Below are positions 63,476 through 64,000 of a DNA stretch of 64,000 nucleotides, piece after piece. A program made the position numbers and the translations under genes. Position 1 is the first letter of the stretch, and each line of letters begins with the position of its first letter. The notes under the pieces were generated by a model that made no database searches, was not told where the DNA came from, and saw only the letters and a list, made by a program, of their open reading frames with translations. The DNA is from Rhizobium sp. RM (GTDB lineage Bacteria; Pseudomonadota; Alphaproteobacteria; Rhizobiales; Rhizobiaceae), in NCBI RefSeq assembly GCF_013390595.1, contig NZ_JACAWV010000022.1:1054001-1118000 (forward strand), in the 5' to 3' direction.

Positions 63476-64000
63476 TCACTCCGCAGCCTGCTGCGCGACT
63501 GCTGCGGCGTCATCGTTGCCCGCGTCGCTTTCGCTCTGCCGCTTTGCAACCAGACGCTTTTCCCGCCGCCCGGCCAAGTAATGCTGGATGGTGCCAACGA
63601 TGCCCTTGGGGAAGAACAATGTGACTGCGATGAAAAGACCACCGAGCGCAAACAGCCAGAATTCAGGAAATGCACCGGTGAAATAGCTCTTGCCGCCATT
63701 GACCAGCACCGCACCGATGATCGGCCCGATCAAGGTCCCGCGACCACCGACGGCAGTCCAAACCACCACTTCGATGGAGTTGGCTGGAGAAAACTCACCG
63801 GGATTGATGATGCCGACCTGCGGCACGAACAATGCACCGGCGATGCCGGCGATCATCGCCGAGACGACGAAGGTGAAGAGCTTGATGTTCTCGACACGAA
63901 AGCCGAGGAAACGGACGCGGCTTTCCGCATCGCGCACACCGACCAGCACCTTGCCGAACTTGGAATTGACGATGCCGGCTGCGATCAGCAGCGAAACCGC
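63476..64000 (-). CDS. urtC: Urea ABC transporter permease UrtC, C-terminal part (5' end outside the window)
   Basis: The open frame continues to the window edge, so only the last 174 residues are visible. 'VRDAESRVRFLGFRVENIKL' (the cytoplasmic coupling region), 'AGALFVPQVGIINPGEFSPA' and 'VVWTAVGGRGTLIGPIIGAV' are LivM/UrtC hallmarks. It ends in a charged tail and is 7 bp from urtD. The rest of the operon (urtA, urtB) would be upstream beyond 64000. Confidence 0.95.
   Translation of the reverse strand, partial: AVSLLIAAGIVNSKFGKVLVGVRDAESRVRFLGFRVENIKLFTFVVSAMIAGIAGALFVPQVGIINPGEFSPANSIEVVVWTAVGGRGTLIGPIIGAVLVNGGKSYFTGAFPEFWLFALGGLFIAVTLFFPKGIVGTIQHYLAGRREKRLVAKRQSESDAGNDDAAAVAQQAAE

Overview
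The window reads as chromosomal DNA of a Rhizobiaceae alphaproteobacterium, most likely Agrobacterium or a close Rhizobium relative. The evidence is the interrupted ureD-A-B-C-E-F-G cluster beside a urt urea importer, a RutR-type pyrimidine regulon, an ExoQ/Wzx/Wzz-type exopolysaccharide locus, and the high-GC coding style. Species cannot be fixed from sequence reading alone.

Layout. 1-2.1 kb: the C-terminal part of a LysR regulator, a J-domain-like protein, a small membrane protein and a MarR regulator. 2.6-8.4 kb: tRNA-Arg(CCG), then an AT-richer minus-strand defence islet with a nuclease-methyltransferase fusion, an S subunit that looks truncated, a TIR/deoxyribosyltransferase-like protein and an Mrr-type nuclease. 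No integrase or second attachment site was found. 9.3-17.7 kb: a 1255-residue Ser/Thr-rich protein built of octapeptide units in a 133-residue (399-bp) super-repeat, followed on the same strand by a GT2 glycosyltransferase, an O-GlcNAc-transferase-like TPR protein (GT41/SPINDLY) and UDP-galactopyranose mutase. This looks like a giant repeat protein with its own glycosylation kit and is the best candidate here for an undescribed system. 17.8-20.2 kb: a TetR regulator divergent from two oxidoreductases, with a palindromic operator between them.

20.2-36.2 kb: an exopolysaccharide locus with two paralogous O-antigen-ligase/polymerase-like membrane proteins, a WecG/TagA transferase, a polysaccharide deacetylase, a Wzx-like flippase, three further glycosyltransferases, a GH10 glycosidase with a Tat-like leader, a Wzz/GumC-type chain-length protein and a phosphohexomutase. 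No initiating sugar-phosphate transferase is visible. 36.3-37.8 kb: a truncated haemoglobin and small conserved genes. 37.9-46.2 kb: reductive pyrimidine catabolism, with a RutR-like repressor, a near-consensus RutR box, a beta-ureidopropionase-like amidohydrolase, dihydropyrimidinase and an NMT1-type ABC importer, packed with 4-bp overlaps. 46.5-51.1 kb: an RND efflux pair. 51.2-52.0 kb: a Crp/Fnr regulator behind a perfect TTGAT-N4-ATCAA site.

52.1-64 kb, all on the minus strand: urease with accessory proteins, interspersed with small genes (DUF1272, GFA, LprI-like, a GT29-like protein, a peroxiredoxin), a PHB-depolymerase-like esterase upstream, then urtE, urtD and the 3' part of urtC. Together these import urea, hydrolyse it and mature the nickel enzyme. 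Pyrimidine degradation next door also releases ammonia, so the right half of the window is largely nitrogen scavenging.
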